Shown here: positions 39,671-49,692 of the stretch, one piece after another | Position numbering within the stretch: position 1 is the stretch's first letter | How the letters are laid out: each line of letters starts with the position of its first letter | NCBI RefSeq assembly: GCF_026262505.1 | Contig: NC_067204.1 | Span: 4,745,797 to 4,809,796, forward strand | DNA length: 64,000 nucleotides | Reading direction: 5' to 3' | DNA from: Trichomonas vaginalis G3 | Lineage: Eukaryota; Parabasalia; Trichomonadida; Trichomonadidae | The notes under the pieces: model-generated | What the model saw: the letters and a program-made list of their open reading frames with translations, nothing else | Told to the model about the DNA's origin: nothing | Database searches by the model: none | Translations under genes and position numbers: made by a program

Positions 39671-42600
39671 ATGCCACGTAAGCTACGTAAGAATATACGT
39701 AAGAGGAAGGGAGCATTGAAACATCCAAAAGTAAAACTGACACCACAACAACAGTTGCAACAACAAATGCTGAATGACCCCACTATGTTGCAACAAATGT
39801 CAAGCAACCCTATGCTTTTAAACCGAGTTATTGGTGCACAGAGTGGAGGTTTAAGAGCGGCACTTTTAGCGAAAATGGCAGGCTATGGTGGAGCTGCAGA
39901 CGGAACAGCCTATAACCCTCAAAGTCAAATGAATTTGAGTTCACTCAAAAATCAAATAACAGATGTCAAAAAGTCAAACATAGACATACAGAAACAAATA
40001 AGTGAAAACGAAAAGAAACTAGAATATGACAGACACACAAAGAAACTCAATGAGTTAAACGTAGAGAAAAAGAAGAAAGAAGAACAACTGAAAGAACTAA
40101 GTACAGAGGAATATGCGAAAAAAGTGTCAGAAAAAGCAGCAGAAGTAGCAAAAATGGAACAAGATGTTATAAATTTGAAAAACCATACTACTCAATATAA
40201 AGTACTGAAAGATGAAGAAATAAAACAAAAAGCCCTGAAGACATATATGGATAGCGATGAGTATAAAAAAGAAGTTGAAGCAAATGTAAAGGCAGAAAAA
40301 CTTTTACAGTTGCAAAACCAAACCGTACAGTATGAAAACTTAGCACACGAAAGTAAAAATAACGACGCAGCCATGCAAAAGGCAATGAAAAGTGCAGAAT
40401 ATATAAAAGCTAATAATGACTGGTTAGATGCCCAAGCCAACGCTAAAGCAGCCCAACTTATAGGGTCAATAAGGACAAAAATACAAGCGGATGAAGACAG
40501 TTCAAATGAAGCTTTAATGAATGCTGACTTTAAGAACGCCTTCGAAGCTCTTCATAGTAAGGTGAAACTAGTGAACGACTTCTCATCTGGAAAGAAACTG
40601 AAGTCTGAAGGTTTCGACAAAGAGTTAAAAGAAGTAGCACAAAATATGACGAAAATAACAGATGCAGCAACGAGACAGGCAGTTCAAAGTGCCTATGACG
40701 CCGTTAGAGCAACTGTTGTGGAAAGTCAAGAAAAAGAGTTACAACAGACCAAAACAGACCTAGTAAATGCTTTCTTAAAAACGAAAAGTCAGGTAGGACA
40801 TTATGCTGCAGATGGAACATATGTGCCAGCTGGTGGAACTTATATACCAGCTGGTGGAACTTATATACTAGCTAGTGGAACTTATATACCACCAAACCCT
40901 CCAAGAGAAGCACCTGCACCAGGACTACCTAAAACATTTACATCGTCACATGGACACAGACGCAGGCATGCAACAAAACAACAACAACCAACAGTTCAAA
41001 ATCCAGCACAACAACCAACAGTTCAAAACCCTGCACAACAACAACCACAAACAGAGCAAGGACATAAAAGAAGTAGAGAACAAGGAAACCAAGAATTCTT
41101 AAAAATGCTTAAGGAAGATTATGGTTACCCAGATACTCTTGACTTTAGTGACAGATATAAAGAAGCTATTAGAAAGTTCAAGGAAGGAAATACTGACCCG
41201 AACCTATTTAGCTTTATGGCTCAGCACCAAATGGGATATAATTTCAAACCTGGAAAATACAAGCTCGCTAAGGGATATGATTTAATAGCATATCATCCAA
41301 ATGACATGACTGAATTTACTCCGAGATATTTGGTGTCAGAGCTAAATGACAATTCAACTCTCTTCATGAAACGCGTAAAAAATAGAGACGGAACGAAAGA
41401 AGAAAGGTTTATGAGTCCGGATGACTTAGATAGGGAACTTTTTAAAAACGGTCTCGGAATATATGAAATGCCAGCAGATGAGGTACAAGAAACTCCACAG
41501 GAAGAAGTTCAGATACAACCAGACATGGAAGAAATAGTTCAGCAACAACAGCTAGAAGAGCCTGAAGGAAACGAACAAGTCCCTCCTTTGGAAACTAACT
41601 TCACAGAACTAGATGAAGATTTGGAACAGCCGAAAAATCTTGACCCTCAACAAGACTATGCGGAGAATATGGAATCTTTCCAAGAGTCTAAGAAAAATTC
41701 GGCTGACATGGTAGAAGAATATCGAAAAATGTTCGCCGACATACAAAAGGCTCCAACATCAGATGAAAATATTCAGCATAGAATGGAAGTACTGAAAGAT
41801 AATGTACACAAATACAACAATCCTTTTTACTTACGACCATATAACGTTCAATCTTTGGATGAACTCGGTGAAAATAAAAGGTTAAATTTCAACAAAACAT
41901 ATAGAAATGAAACATTGTTTAAAGTTCATTCAGAACCTAGCCAATATGGAAACAAACCTACTTTTGTTTCTGCAGACTATGGAACTACAATGAGATGGGG
42001 TCATAAAGCTAATCCGGATAGGTGGTTCATAAACTTACAACCACAATTCCAAGAAGTTGTAGACGCAATGGAAGTGAATGGTGAACCAGATATAGCTGGT
42101 ATTTTCAGCGCGGCTTTAATGCCATTGAAAGATATGAAAGATGCAGATATTTTGAACCAGTATGAAATGAACATGGCTGATGGAAATATAACACCTGACG
42201 TTCTAGAACATTTATCTCAAAGAACTACACAGAACCATAGAGATGGTATATTTGGTGAAGAGTTTAGAAAGAAAGTTAAGGAGAGAGAAGGAAGAGAACC
42301 TATTGTACATGACCTTGCAAACGAAAGTTTGCAAAATGTCATAAAAACTTACTTTGCAGACAATGAACCGAGAATGGATGAATATTTAAGAAAACTCAAA
42401 TGGACAGTACCAAATGAAATGTTAGTATTGAAAAACATGTTCCTTGACAAAATAAAACCAACTACAGAAATAAATGACGCAAGACTGAAAGATTGGGTAA
42501 AAGCTTTCCCATTCACAAAAGATATTATTGGTAACATGGAAAGAAAACCAGAATGGCTACAAAAACATATATTTGGAAACGAGCTTATTCCATATGGACA

Positions 42601-42979
42601 AGCTCTGTTTGAAGAGCTTGAACCGGAAACTCAGGAAAGAGTCATGCAAACAATACGCGAAGACTCAAATACAAACTATGACAAAATCTTTCTAGGATAT
42701 AGGTTACCTGAGATGGGCGACCAGAGCCCAAAGGCAAAAAGGACATGGGAAATTTACAACATACTAGGTGAACATGAGGTAAAGATGCAACAACTTGAAG
42801 CAGAGGGCAAGTTACCAAAAGCGACACCAAAGAAGAAGAGAAGAGTAGAACAAAGTGAAAGTAGTGAAGAAGTAACTTCATCTAGTGAAAGTAGTGGCAA
42901 TGAAGGAAAAAGAAGAGTTAAAAACTCAGTCAGGAAGAAAGTAAAGCTTGGTCCGAGTGGGTTCTATTATGACACATAA
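39671..42979 (+). CDS. Polinton: large basic/Q-rich protein, probable virion or DNA-binding protein
   Basis: This 1102-residue frame looks whole. It starts with a strongly basic, Gln-rich N-terminus (MPRKLRKNIRKRKGALKHPK, then LTPQQQLQQQM) and continues with a long Lys/Glu-rich coiled coil to about residue 380. Four short repeats GGTYIPA and a Q/N/P-rich linker (about 375-470) follow, then an ordered C-terminal half, ending in an acidic Ser/Glu tract and basic clusters (KKKRR near 1054, RRVKNSVRKKVKL) that look like nuclear localisation or DNA-binding sequences. It stands immediately upstream of the capsid candidate, which suggests a structural or genome-packaging role. I do not recognise the family. 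Confidence 0.7.
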   Translation: MPRKLRKNIRKRKGALKHPKVKLTPQQQLQQQMLNDPTMLQQMSSNPMLLNRVIGAQSGGLRAALLAKMAGYGGAADGTAYNPQSQMNLSSLKNQITDVKKSNIDIQKQISENEKKLEYDRHTKKLNELNVEKKKKEEQLKELSTEEYAKKVSEKAAEVAKMEQDVINLKNHTTQYKVLKDEEIKQKALKTYMDSDEYKKEVEANVKAEKLLQLQNQTVQYENLAHESKNNDAAMQKAMKSAEYIKANNDWLDAQANAKAAQLIGSIRTKIQADEDSSNEALMNADFKNAFEALHSKVKLVNDFSSGKKLKSEGFDKELKEVAQNMTKITDAATRQAVQSAYDAVRATVVESQEKELQQTKTDLVNAFLKTKSQVGHYAADGTYVPAGGTYIPAGGTYILASGTYIPPNPPREAPAPGLPKTFTSSHGHRRRHATKQQQPTVQNPAQQPTVQNPAQQQPQTEQGHKRSREQGNQEFLKMLKEDYGYPDTLDFSDRYKEAIRKFKEGNTDPNLFSFMAQHQMGYNFKPGKYKLAKGYDLIAYHPNDMTEFTPRYLVSELNDNSTLFMKRVKNRDGTKEERFMSPDDLDRELFKNGLGIYEMPADEVQETPQEEVQIQPDMEEIVQQQQLEEPEGNEQVPPLETNFTELDEDLEQPKNLDPQQDYAENMESFQESKKNSADMVEEYRKMFADIQKAPTSDENIQHRMEVLKDNVHKYNNPFYLRPYNVQSLDELGENKRLNFNKTYRNETLFKVHSEPSQYGNKPTFVSADYGTTMRWGHKANPDRWFINLQPQFQEVVDAMEVNGEPDIAGIFSAALMPLKDMKDADILNQYEMNMADGNITPDVLEHLSQRTTQNHRDGIFGEEFRKKVKEREGREPIVHDLANESLQNVIKTYFADNEPRMDEYLRKLKWTVPNEMLVLKNMFLDKIKPTTEINDARLKDWVKAFPFTKDIIGNMERKPEWLQKHIFGNELIPYGQALFEELEPETQERVMQTIREDSNTNYDKIFLGYRLPEMGDQSPKAKRTWEIYNILGEHEVKMQQLEAEGKLPKATPKKKRRVEQSESSEEVTSSSESSGNEGKRRVKNSVRKKVKLGPSGFYYDT

Positions 42980-43011
42980 ATTCAACTATTCTATATTTTT
43001 ACCCATATGAA

Positions 43012-44621
43012 ATGTACGCCGCTCAGAATATAACGCCAACAGTTTTGGATGCCATGAACGGAAATGTTTCCGAATGGTATAACGAATGCGACAATGCCAT
43101 TAGAAGGTCAGAAATAGTTCCTGGAACTTACGAATATACAACTGCTGTTTCTTATGGAAACGTAGGTGAGTTTGGAGAAGGTTCTTCAACAACAGTAGAT
43201 ATTGCTTGCGACAGGTTTCATATTATTTCTATTGACAACTCATTCTTATACGTGGAACAAGACATTGAAATAAAACCTTCTGCCAAGTTGTCTGACAAGA
43301 AAGGTTGCAATGGAATTTTCTATGTCGGATACCAATATGCTCCAGAAGTTTTCATGGGATATAAGATATATTCTAACTCTGACTTAGTTCAAACGGTAAC
43401 ATGGGCAAACTATGAATGGTTCGCTTTGAGAAACTCAGTACAACCACAAGCTAGAGAACAAACAGACCAGTATGCAACTATTGAGAAAATAAGAAGACTT
43501 GACCCTAACGTTCCAGGAGTTTATGTTAACCTTTCTGGACAAACTGCAGCAGCAGTAACCAAAGTAAAACTGAAACTTAGAGTTCCTTTGTCATCTTTCC
43601 TCATCTTCAGGTTTTTAAGATACTTGCCAAACTGGGCAGGAAAAATTTCTATCGAACTTACTCCAAGCAAAAATAACTTAGTCATTGCACCAACACAAGA
43701 CCCATTCACTCTTACAGACGTAAAGGGAGCAAATCAAACGTCATTCGCCGAATTTTGCAAAGACAAAGTTGACTTAGACTTTGGTTTCTCAAACTTCAAC
43801 ACTGAAGTAAACTATTATTTCAATGCTGCTGGAACTGCTTGGGACCCAGTTAAGTTCACATGCGAAAAGTTTGAATGCAAGAGAATAGAAGCAGACTTGC
43901 CGTTTATATGTTGGACCCAGATATTTCAAATGCTTTAGCTGCCAAATATATTGCAGTTCCACTTATGTTCCCTATACACCAAATATCTGTCAAAGACTTT
44001 GCAGGTGAAGTTGGAAACCAAAGTGCTGACCCAGGTGCAAGAACAGATATTGCTTTAACAACTGCAATGAAACATGCAGATACTATGTTTGTACTGTTCA
44101 GACGAACTATAAATGACTATTCTTGTTTCTACAACCCTGGTATTAAATTCATATAAACATAGATGGCAAATATTATCAAGAGAAGAATATTCTATACAGT
44201 TGAGGATATGAGGTCATACAACTTGACATTAGATGCTATGAACTTTAACAAACAACTTCACACACAACTATTAACCCTGAAATGCAAAGTTCTATTATGC
44301 CATATGTGAAAGTATGGACTCATACAGGAGGTCAAAAAACTCAATATACAAATGGAGACCGTTCAAACTTTTGGCTTGGCATTCCATTTGCTGACTCAGA
44401 AGACTTTATGGTGGTATTTCAACTGTTGGTACAGTTCAAATACAATATACTGGTGACAGAGACGGTCCAGATGAATTGAAAGCAAAGAAGTTTACAAAAC
44501 CAATAGCACTTTTCACGGAAGATGCTCTTTTGAAGATTCGTTCGATGAAACCTGCTGGGGCTCCTCAGATTGGCATAACGACAGCTTCCATCGAGCAGAT
44601 TTTGGCAGCAGGTCAGTAAGT
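43012..44621 (+). pseudogene. Polinton: major capsid protein candidate, broken
   Basis: The region encodes a beta-rich protein of the size (about 530 codons) and position expected for the double-jelly-roll capsid protein of Polintons. It starts MYAAQNITPTVLDAMNGNVS and keeps typical stretches such as KVKLKLRVPLSSFLIFRFLR and PNWAGKISIELTPSKNN. It is followed by small genes and the minor capsid candidate. The copy is broken, with a few breaks in its last third. Assignment is by gene order, length and beta-rich pattern; fold prediction was not possible here. Confidence 0.7.
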
Positions 44622-44932
44622 TGTTCTTGAACTGACTTCTCTCCGTCAAATATTGACAGTACGCCAGTTTTGACATAATATTGTATTATAAACTTTCCTT
44701 TAGTAATATCGGTCAGTTTTGAAGTTATATTTTTGTCTGCTTCAAGAACTTTCACCATTTCAGTTATACCAACTTTCTTTGCTTTATGAAAATATTTAGG
44801 TTCAGCAAAGACTGCTATTCTATAACATTTTCCATTGTTTGTGTAAAGAACTATTCTGTCAATGTATTTGTATTGTTTGTGAGTATAAACTTTGTTCTGC
44901 TTCAATTCGAAGAGATACTCAAATACGTCCAT
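44513..44932 (-). CDS. Polinton: small protein of 139 codons, unknown
   Basis: The frame starts MDVFEYLFELKQNKVYTHKQ and runs antisense into the 3' end of the capsid candidate, so the final third may be only overlap. It shares an 18-base divergent intergenic space with the next plus-strand gene; that space contains TTCTAAGTAAAATG, a motif seen at other starts in this element. No domain is recognised. Confidence 0.5.
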   Translation of the reverse strand: MDVFEYLFELKQNKVYTHKQYKYIDRIVLYTNNGKCYRIAVFAEPKYFHKAKKVGITEMVKVLEADKNITSKLTDITKGKFIIQYYVKTGVLSIFDGEKSVQEQLTDLLPKSARWKLSLCQSEEPQQVSSNESSKEHLP

Positions 44933-44950
44933 CTTTTTATTCTAAGTAAA

Positions 44951-45469
44951 ATGTCATTTCCGAAAAATAGAAGCGTAAGTGTTTCAAAAGGTTTAATGGC
45001 GGTGGCAGATGTGAAGTTAAATTCACCAACTCAAACAAACAGTCAAAGTGTTGTTGTCAATGTCAAAGAAAGAGATGTTGAAGTGGGGAAACCATACGAA
45101 GACGAAGATGGTATAACAATTGTTCCTGTAAAAGAACAACCAACATATCCTGAAGTTAGCAGAGACTTAAGTTCTGTTGCAGATATTCGAAACGACTACA
45201 AACAACTGAAAGACAAACTTAAAACTCAGGAGAAGATTTGTCAAGCTTTAGGTATAATGTTAAACTTGGTCGAACACAACCCTGTAAAAGTGAACTCATA
45301 TGTCATTGCACCTCATGAAGTTTTGAAAGAACTATTGAAACTTTTGACAGAGGCAGACGATATAAACATCAAAGAAATAGAACCCGACATTGCTTGCTGT
45401 GGTGTTTCATATAATGTCATTGACAAGATATACGTTATGAAAGGAGGTGAAACGTTGAACTTAAAATAG
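44951..45469 (+). CDS. Polinton: 172-residue protein, unknown
   Basis: I start at ATG 44951 (MSFPKNRSVSVSKGLMAVAD), directly after TTCTAAGTAAA; the frame open from 44786 is antisense overlap with the neighbour. The product is polar with a short coiled coil (DYKQLKDKLKTQEKICQALG). It sits between the capsid and minor capsid candidates, which suggests a virion or assembly role, but no family is recognised. It looks whole. Confidence 0.6.
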   Translation: MSFPKNRSVSVSKGLMAVADVKLNSPTQTNSQSVVVNVKERDVEVGKPYEDEDGITIVPVKEQPTYPEVSRDLSSVADIRNDYKQLKDKLKTQEKICQALGIMLNLVEHNPVKVNSYVIAPHEVLKELLKLLTEADDINIKEIEPDIACCGVSYNVIDKIYVMKGGETLNLK

Positions 45470-45536
45470 TTTCCCAGACGTTATAAAAATATTTGACGAC
45501 CACAACATTTCATTAAAATTTATTTGCTAAGTAAAA

Positions 45537-45767
45537 ATGTCAAAACTTCTTGAAAGATGTTTGAAGAAAAATAATATAGACTTTATTTCATGTAAAGGAC
45601 TTTACACACTTTTGAACGATATGAAAGACCCTGTTTTGTTTGTTCGTGTAGACAAAGGAAAGTTCTATGTCTTTACAAAATATTTGAACTTCTTAGACAG
45701 AGAACTTCAAGAAACGCCATGTGAAAGTTTAGATGAAGTTCTTCTCCACTTTCAGAAAAACTTTTAA
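45537..45767 (+). CDS. Polinton: 76-residue protein, unknown
   Basis: MSKLLERCLKKNNIDFISCK begins a small basic protein just after TTTGCTAAGTAAAA, the element's typical start context. It ends 10 bases before the start of the minor capsid candidate. It looks whole; no function is visible. Confidence 0.55.
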   Translation: MSKLLERCLKKNNIDFISCKGLYTLLNDMKDPVLFVRVDKGKFYVFTKYLNFLDRELQETPCESLDEVLLHFQKNF

Positions 45768-45777
45768 ATATATAAAA

Positions 45778-46575
45778 ATGGCAGAAGACATAATGGTTTA
45801 TACTATTACGACTAAAAACCCTGAGTCATATAATTCTATAACAACAAACTTACAAAGTCCTCAAGGACGATATTGTAAACTAACCTTAAACACAATGACG
45901 ACTAAAGCCTGTTTTGCTCTTTTGACACCAGAAGATTTTATTGTTGTGAATGGTAAAAAATACTCCTTTGAAGATACTTACTCAGATATACCACCAACAG
46001 GTTTTGTTGACTTATTTAATACTTTAAGGACGGATGTAACATGTGCTGCAACTAGAGCAGGTTTCATTATGTTTGGATGTCCGACTGAGTTTACTATAAA
46101 CGATATGAGCTATAATACAAAACTTATTTCTGGTTTTTACTACCAACAGTTTCCTATAACAGGAAAAGGTGTCATACAAGGAATGTCTATTCCATTGACA
46201 TTAAGCACACCAATCTTATATATTGTTTCAAACTTAGGTTCAAAGTGTTATTCGAATGTCGACAGAAACTATTATGACCAAAAGATACTTATGCGTATAA
46301 ACAATACTTTCTCTGCTGGTTTGCCTATTGTTCATTCGAATGCAGAATTTTCAACCTTAGTGAACTCAAACACTTTGGCAAGTATAACGTTGACATTAGT
46401 TGACGCAAACTTTGTTCCTGTAAAACTTTTATGTCCTATGTATTTGTCAATGACGGCAGAAAGTTTCGAATTGGAAGATGCAACTGGTGAAAGTATTGTA
46501 TTACAAGAACAACTTCAACAACAAATAGCTCAAGAACAACAAATGCAACAAATGGAACAACAAAGTCAAGAATAA
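45778..46575 (+). CDS. Polinton: minor capsid (penton) candidate
   Basis: I start at ATG 45778 (MAEDIMVYTITTKNPESYNS), preceded by TATATAAAA. The 265-residue product is beta-rich with many Thr, Ser and Asn residues, as in single-jelly-roll minor capsid proteins, and ends in a Gln-rich tail (QEQLQQQIAQEQQMQQMEQQ). Its size and place close to the capsid candidate and packaging ATPase match the Polinton penton gene. The frame looks whole. The jelly-roll assignment is inference from size, order and composition. Confidence 0.5.
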   Translation: MAEDIMVYTITTKNPESYNSITTNLQSPQGRYCKLTLNTMTTKACFALLTPEDFIVVNGKKYSFEDTYSDIPPTGFVDLFNTLRTDVTCAATRAGFIMFGCPTEFTINDMSYNTKLISGFYYQQFPITGKGVIQGMSIPLTLSTPILYIVSNLGSKCYSNVDRNYYDQKILMRINNTFSAGLPIVHSNAEFSTLVNSNTLASITLTLVDANFVPVKLLCPMYLSMTAESFELEDATGESIVLQEQLQQQIAQEQQMQQMEQQSQE

Positions 46576-46603
46576 AAAATATTATTTTTTTATTTTTATA
46601 AAA

Positions 46604-47838
46604 ATGTACAGAATAGATGTTTCAGATTTTTATGACTTCCAAGCATTCAGAAATATGTGTCCATTTCGAGACTATAACAAAGCAGTCGAGAATTTGAAAC
46701 GTTTAGTCATTTATGTCGACTCTGCCCCAGAATGTTATGTCATGAAAGAATGGGATGTTGTCTTTAACAAACCAAGAGCAACAATAGTGTCTGAACAAGA
46801 ATGTAGACAGAAACTTAAGAAAATAAAAGTTGTACAAGTTGGCATGAAGATGTTAGATGCTTGGGATATCTTATTGTCAAAACTTGAAGATTTTTCAGTT
46901 CGTGGTATAAAGTTCTATACACCTTCTCCAAACTTCTATTCTATCTTCACTGGATATAAATATGAACAAGTAGAATGGAAAGAAAATATTATAGAAGCTT
47001 GGTTAGACCATGTCAAAGAAATTATATGCAATGGAAACGAAAAGGTTTATGAGTATATCTTATGTTGGTTTGCAAACATCTTACAACATCCAAGTGCTAA
47101 GAATGAAACTGCTCTCATTATAATTGGAAAACAAGGAACAGGTAAGAACACATTCTTTACAGATATTTTGTGCAAACTGTTAGAAGGTTATTCGAATCCG
47201 AATATGACAAACTTAGAAAACATCTGCGGTAAATTTAACTCTTCAATTGAGAATATGAAACTTATAGTTTGCAATGAACTTCAAAGTATAGATACAACAA
47301 AAGTTTTGAACTCAGATGCTTTGAAGAGTCTTATAACAGACAAAGTTGGAGTTGTTGAAAGAAAGTATAAAGACCAAAGAGTTTGTGAAAATGTTGCAAA
47401 CTTCATTATGGTTTCAAACAATGTTGTTCCGATGAAGTTAGAAAGTTCTACAGAAGATATGTAGTTGTCAGAACGTCAGATTCTCATATGCAAGATACAG
47501 AATATTTTGACGACTTAGCAGAAACTTTGACATCTGACTTTTACAACCACTTGTTCTCATATTTCATGACATTAGATATTTCTAAGTTCAATCCAAGACA
47601 AATTCCACATACCGAAGAGAGACAAACATTGTTAGAAGCAAACAAGAGTGTATATGAACTGTTCATAGATGAAACTGACTTTGTGTCATTAGATGAAAGG
47701 TCATTGTACGATTCGTATAAACAATATTGTCAAGAGTATGGTTATATGGCAGCTTCTAAACGAACATTCTTGGCAAATGTCAAAAGTCTTTTAGACGTAC
47801 AGAATGGTGTATATACAAAGAAAAATTTTTCTGAGTAA
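46604..47838 (+). pseudogene. Polinton: superfamily 3 (D5-like) helicase, broken
   Basis: The gene encodes SF3 motifs in order: Walker A IIGKQGTGKNTFF (about residues 172-184), Walker B LIVCNELQS, and motif C NFIMVSNNVVP with its conserved Asn, followed by a winged-helix-like C-terminal region. SF3 helicases unwind replication origins of small DNA viruses, virophages and Polinton-like viruses. The N-terminal 150 residues might be a primase-associated D5_N-type domain. The copy is broken by about one change. It follows the minor capsid candidate by 28 bases and starts after TTTTATAAAA. Confidence 0.85.
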
Positions 47839-47873
47839 ATTTTAAAAAAATATTTTTTTATCCGATAGAAAAG

Positions 47874-48293
47874 ATGACGAAATTCATCTCAGTAAATAAG
47901 TACATGACAGAAGTCAAAGATAAGTTAGCTCCATTCGCATATTTGAATGTTTACTTCTATAATTTTGAAAAGTCTACATTTGACAAAATTTGGAACATTG
48001 CACCAGTTAAGTTTGCTGTTGTTAGAAAAAGTGGTGCAACTTTTGAAGACTTATACATTGACGGTATGTTGACAGTCAAAGAAAATTTTGACAGAAAGTT
48101 CTCAAAACTCGAAGAAGGCAAAGCATACAAACTTGTTATACCTTATGAACCAAAGAAGACAGACGACTATGAATATTATGAGTCTAAGATAGTTGAAGTT
48201 CAAGGTAAATTGGGTAAAAAGATTTTAGAGTCTAAGCCGGTGTTTGCTCCTAAAGAGGAAGAGAACATTGACATTGACCCAGAAATGTTCTAA
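47874..48293 (+). CDS. Polinton: 139-residue protein next to the helicase, unknown
   Basis: MTKFISVNKYMTEVKDKLAP begins a protein with several predicted beta strands and an acidic C-terminal tail ending in DIDPEMF. An acidic tail after a compact beta domain is common in single-strand DNA-binding proteins, and the neighbour is a helicase. That role is only a guess. The frame looks whole and is preceded by TCCGATAGAAAAG. Confidence 0.5.
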   Translation: MTKFISVNKYMTEVKDKLAPFAYLNVYFYNFEKSTFDKIWNIAPVKFAVVRKSGATFEDLYIDGMLTVKENFDRKFSKLEEGKAYKLVIPYEPKKTDDYEYYESKIVEVQGKLGKKILESKPVFAPKEEENIDIDPEMF

Positions 48294-48309
48294 AAATAAA
48301 ATTTTATTT

Positions 48310-48768
48310 TTACATGTCATATCTCCCCTTCTCTGGAACTGGTTCAGGTTCTTTCTTCTCTTCTACTTTTTTCTCTTTCTTTTCTTTCTTTTCTCTCTTC
48401 TTCTTTTCTGGTGGAGTTATGTCAAATTTCTCAGAACCATATTTATGTAAAAGTTCTTCGTCCTTTAATAGCTCATCTATTCTGTTTTCTATTTCATCTT
48501 CAAGAACAGCGCATGTGTCTTCTTTGCATTCTAAGAACTTTTGTTGGACTTCATCTTTCCAATCGGCGTCATCTCTGTCAACAAGCCTGTCATTGACAAA
48601 TTTTAAGACTGCTCTGCTTAATGTTTTATGGTTCTTGTCATATTCCCAGAAACAGAACTTTAGAACAAATTCACCTTTCTTGTTTACACTATGTAAGATT
48701 TTATGGTCGACAGATGTTTTGCTGTCAAAAAGTTTGTCTCGAATATAGATAGCGAAATCGCTAGACAT
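48310..48768 (-). CDS. Polinton: 152-residue protein with Lys/Glu-rich tail, unknown
   Basis: MSSDFAIYIRDKLFDSKTSV opens a mixed alpha/beta region of about 110 residues, followed by a charged tail (PPEKKKREKKEKKEKKVEEK). It is convergent with the preceding gene and divergent from the packaging ATPase, from which it is separated by 36 bases. It looks whole; no family is recognised. Confidence 0.5.
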   Translation of the reverse strand: MSSDFAIYIRDKLFDSKTSVDHKILHSVNKKGEFVLKFCFWEYDKNHKTLSRAVLKFVNDRLVDRDDADWKDEVQQKFLECKEDTCAVLEDEIENRIDELLKDEELLHKYGSEKFDITPPEKKKREKKEKKEKKVEEKKEPEPVPEKGRYDM

Positions 48769-48804
48769 TTTCTAAAAGATAAAAATTTTAATTTTTCTAA
48801 AAAT

Positions 48805-49677
48805 ATGTTAGAAAAAAAGTTTGCTGACATTGACAAAAAATTTGAGAATGTTTTAAACAAGAACAAGAGGAAGTTAGAAAATGCTCAGATAAAACCTATA
48901 CATGACAAGTTCTTATTTGCTCAGAATGGTATAACAGGTCTAATTGCACCACCTGGGTCGGGTAAGACTTTCACTTATCTTAAAATGGCTGCACAACAAC
49001 AAGAACTAAATGAGAAGAACCCATTCTATGAGTTAGTTGTTATTTGTTCGACTTCTGGTCAATTTGACCAAACCGTCAATTCGTTCAAAGATATTATAAA
49101 GAAGTCTAAGTTAGTATGTATAAAGGATACTGAGTTGTTAGATTGGATAAAGAAGTACCAAAGAAGGGTTTTGAAGTACAATGCTATAAATGAGTATATA
49201 AATTCTAAGTTTAAAGACCCAAATGAGGAAATGCAGAGAATATTAGAGAAGAAACACTTCAGAAACAAACAGAAAGAGATAGAATACATTTCGAAGAAAT
49301 TGCAATCTTACGATTGGAAGACTTACCCTCATAGATGTCTTCTTATCTTAGATGACTTTGCTTCTCATCCTTTGTTAAAGAACAGAGAACAAGACATGTG
49401 TCGAATTCTTAAGAAGCTCAGACACTTTAACATCTCAGTTGTCATTTGTGTACAGACAGCAAAGAGTTTAAGTAAGGATGTTAAAAGAATACTGACTGAC
49501 ATAATACTTTTCCCCGGATTGTCCGAAGACGATTTCATGGAACTTATGAAAGAGTCCATGGCAGGTAAATTTGACAGACATGAACTCTGGGAGAAGTATA
49601 AAGTCATACAAGACCCTCATACTTCTTTCAGAATTCATATCTACGCAAACAAAGTTCAAATTGTAAAAAGTCAATAA
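48805..49677 (+). CDS. Polinton: A32-type genome-packaging ATPase
   Basis: I start at ATG 48805, giving 290 residues, the normal size for the FtsK/HerA-superfamily packaging ATPases of Polintons, virophages and poxviruses (A32). Walker A is LIAPPGSGKTFTYLK (about residues 44-58), Walker B is HRCLLILDDFASH (about 175-187), and a sensor-like SVVICVQTAKSLSKDVKRIL follows. The protein would pump DNA into a preformed capsid. The frame looks whole, though other essential genes of this copy are broken. Confidence 0.88.
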   Translation: MLEKKFADIDKKFENVLNKNKRKLENAQIKPIHDKFLFAQNGITGLIAPPGSGKTFTYLKMAAQQQELNEKNPFYELVVICSTSGQFDQTVNSFKDIIKKSKLVCIKDTELLDWIKKYQRRVLKYNAINEYINSKFKDPNEEMQRILEKKHFRNKQKEIEYISKKLQSYDWKTYPHRCLLILDDFASHPLLKNREQDMCRILKKLRHFNISVVICVQTAKSLSKDVKRILTDIILFPGLSEDDFMELMKESMAGKFDRHELWEKYKVIQDPHTSFRIHIYANKVQIVKSQ

Positions 49678-49692
49678 AAATAAATGGTTCAT

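Noticed and set aside
48310-48748. 144-codon plus-strand Ser/Phe-rich frame
   Set aside because: Antisense shadow of the minus-strand gene at 48310-48768, whose start context and Lys/Glu-rich tail fit the element's genes better.
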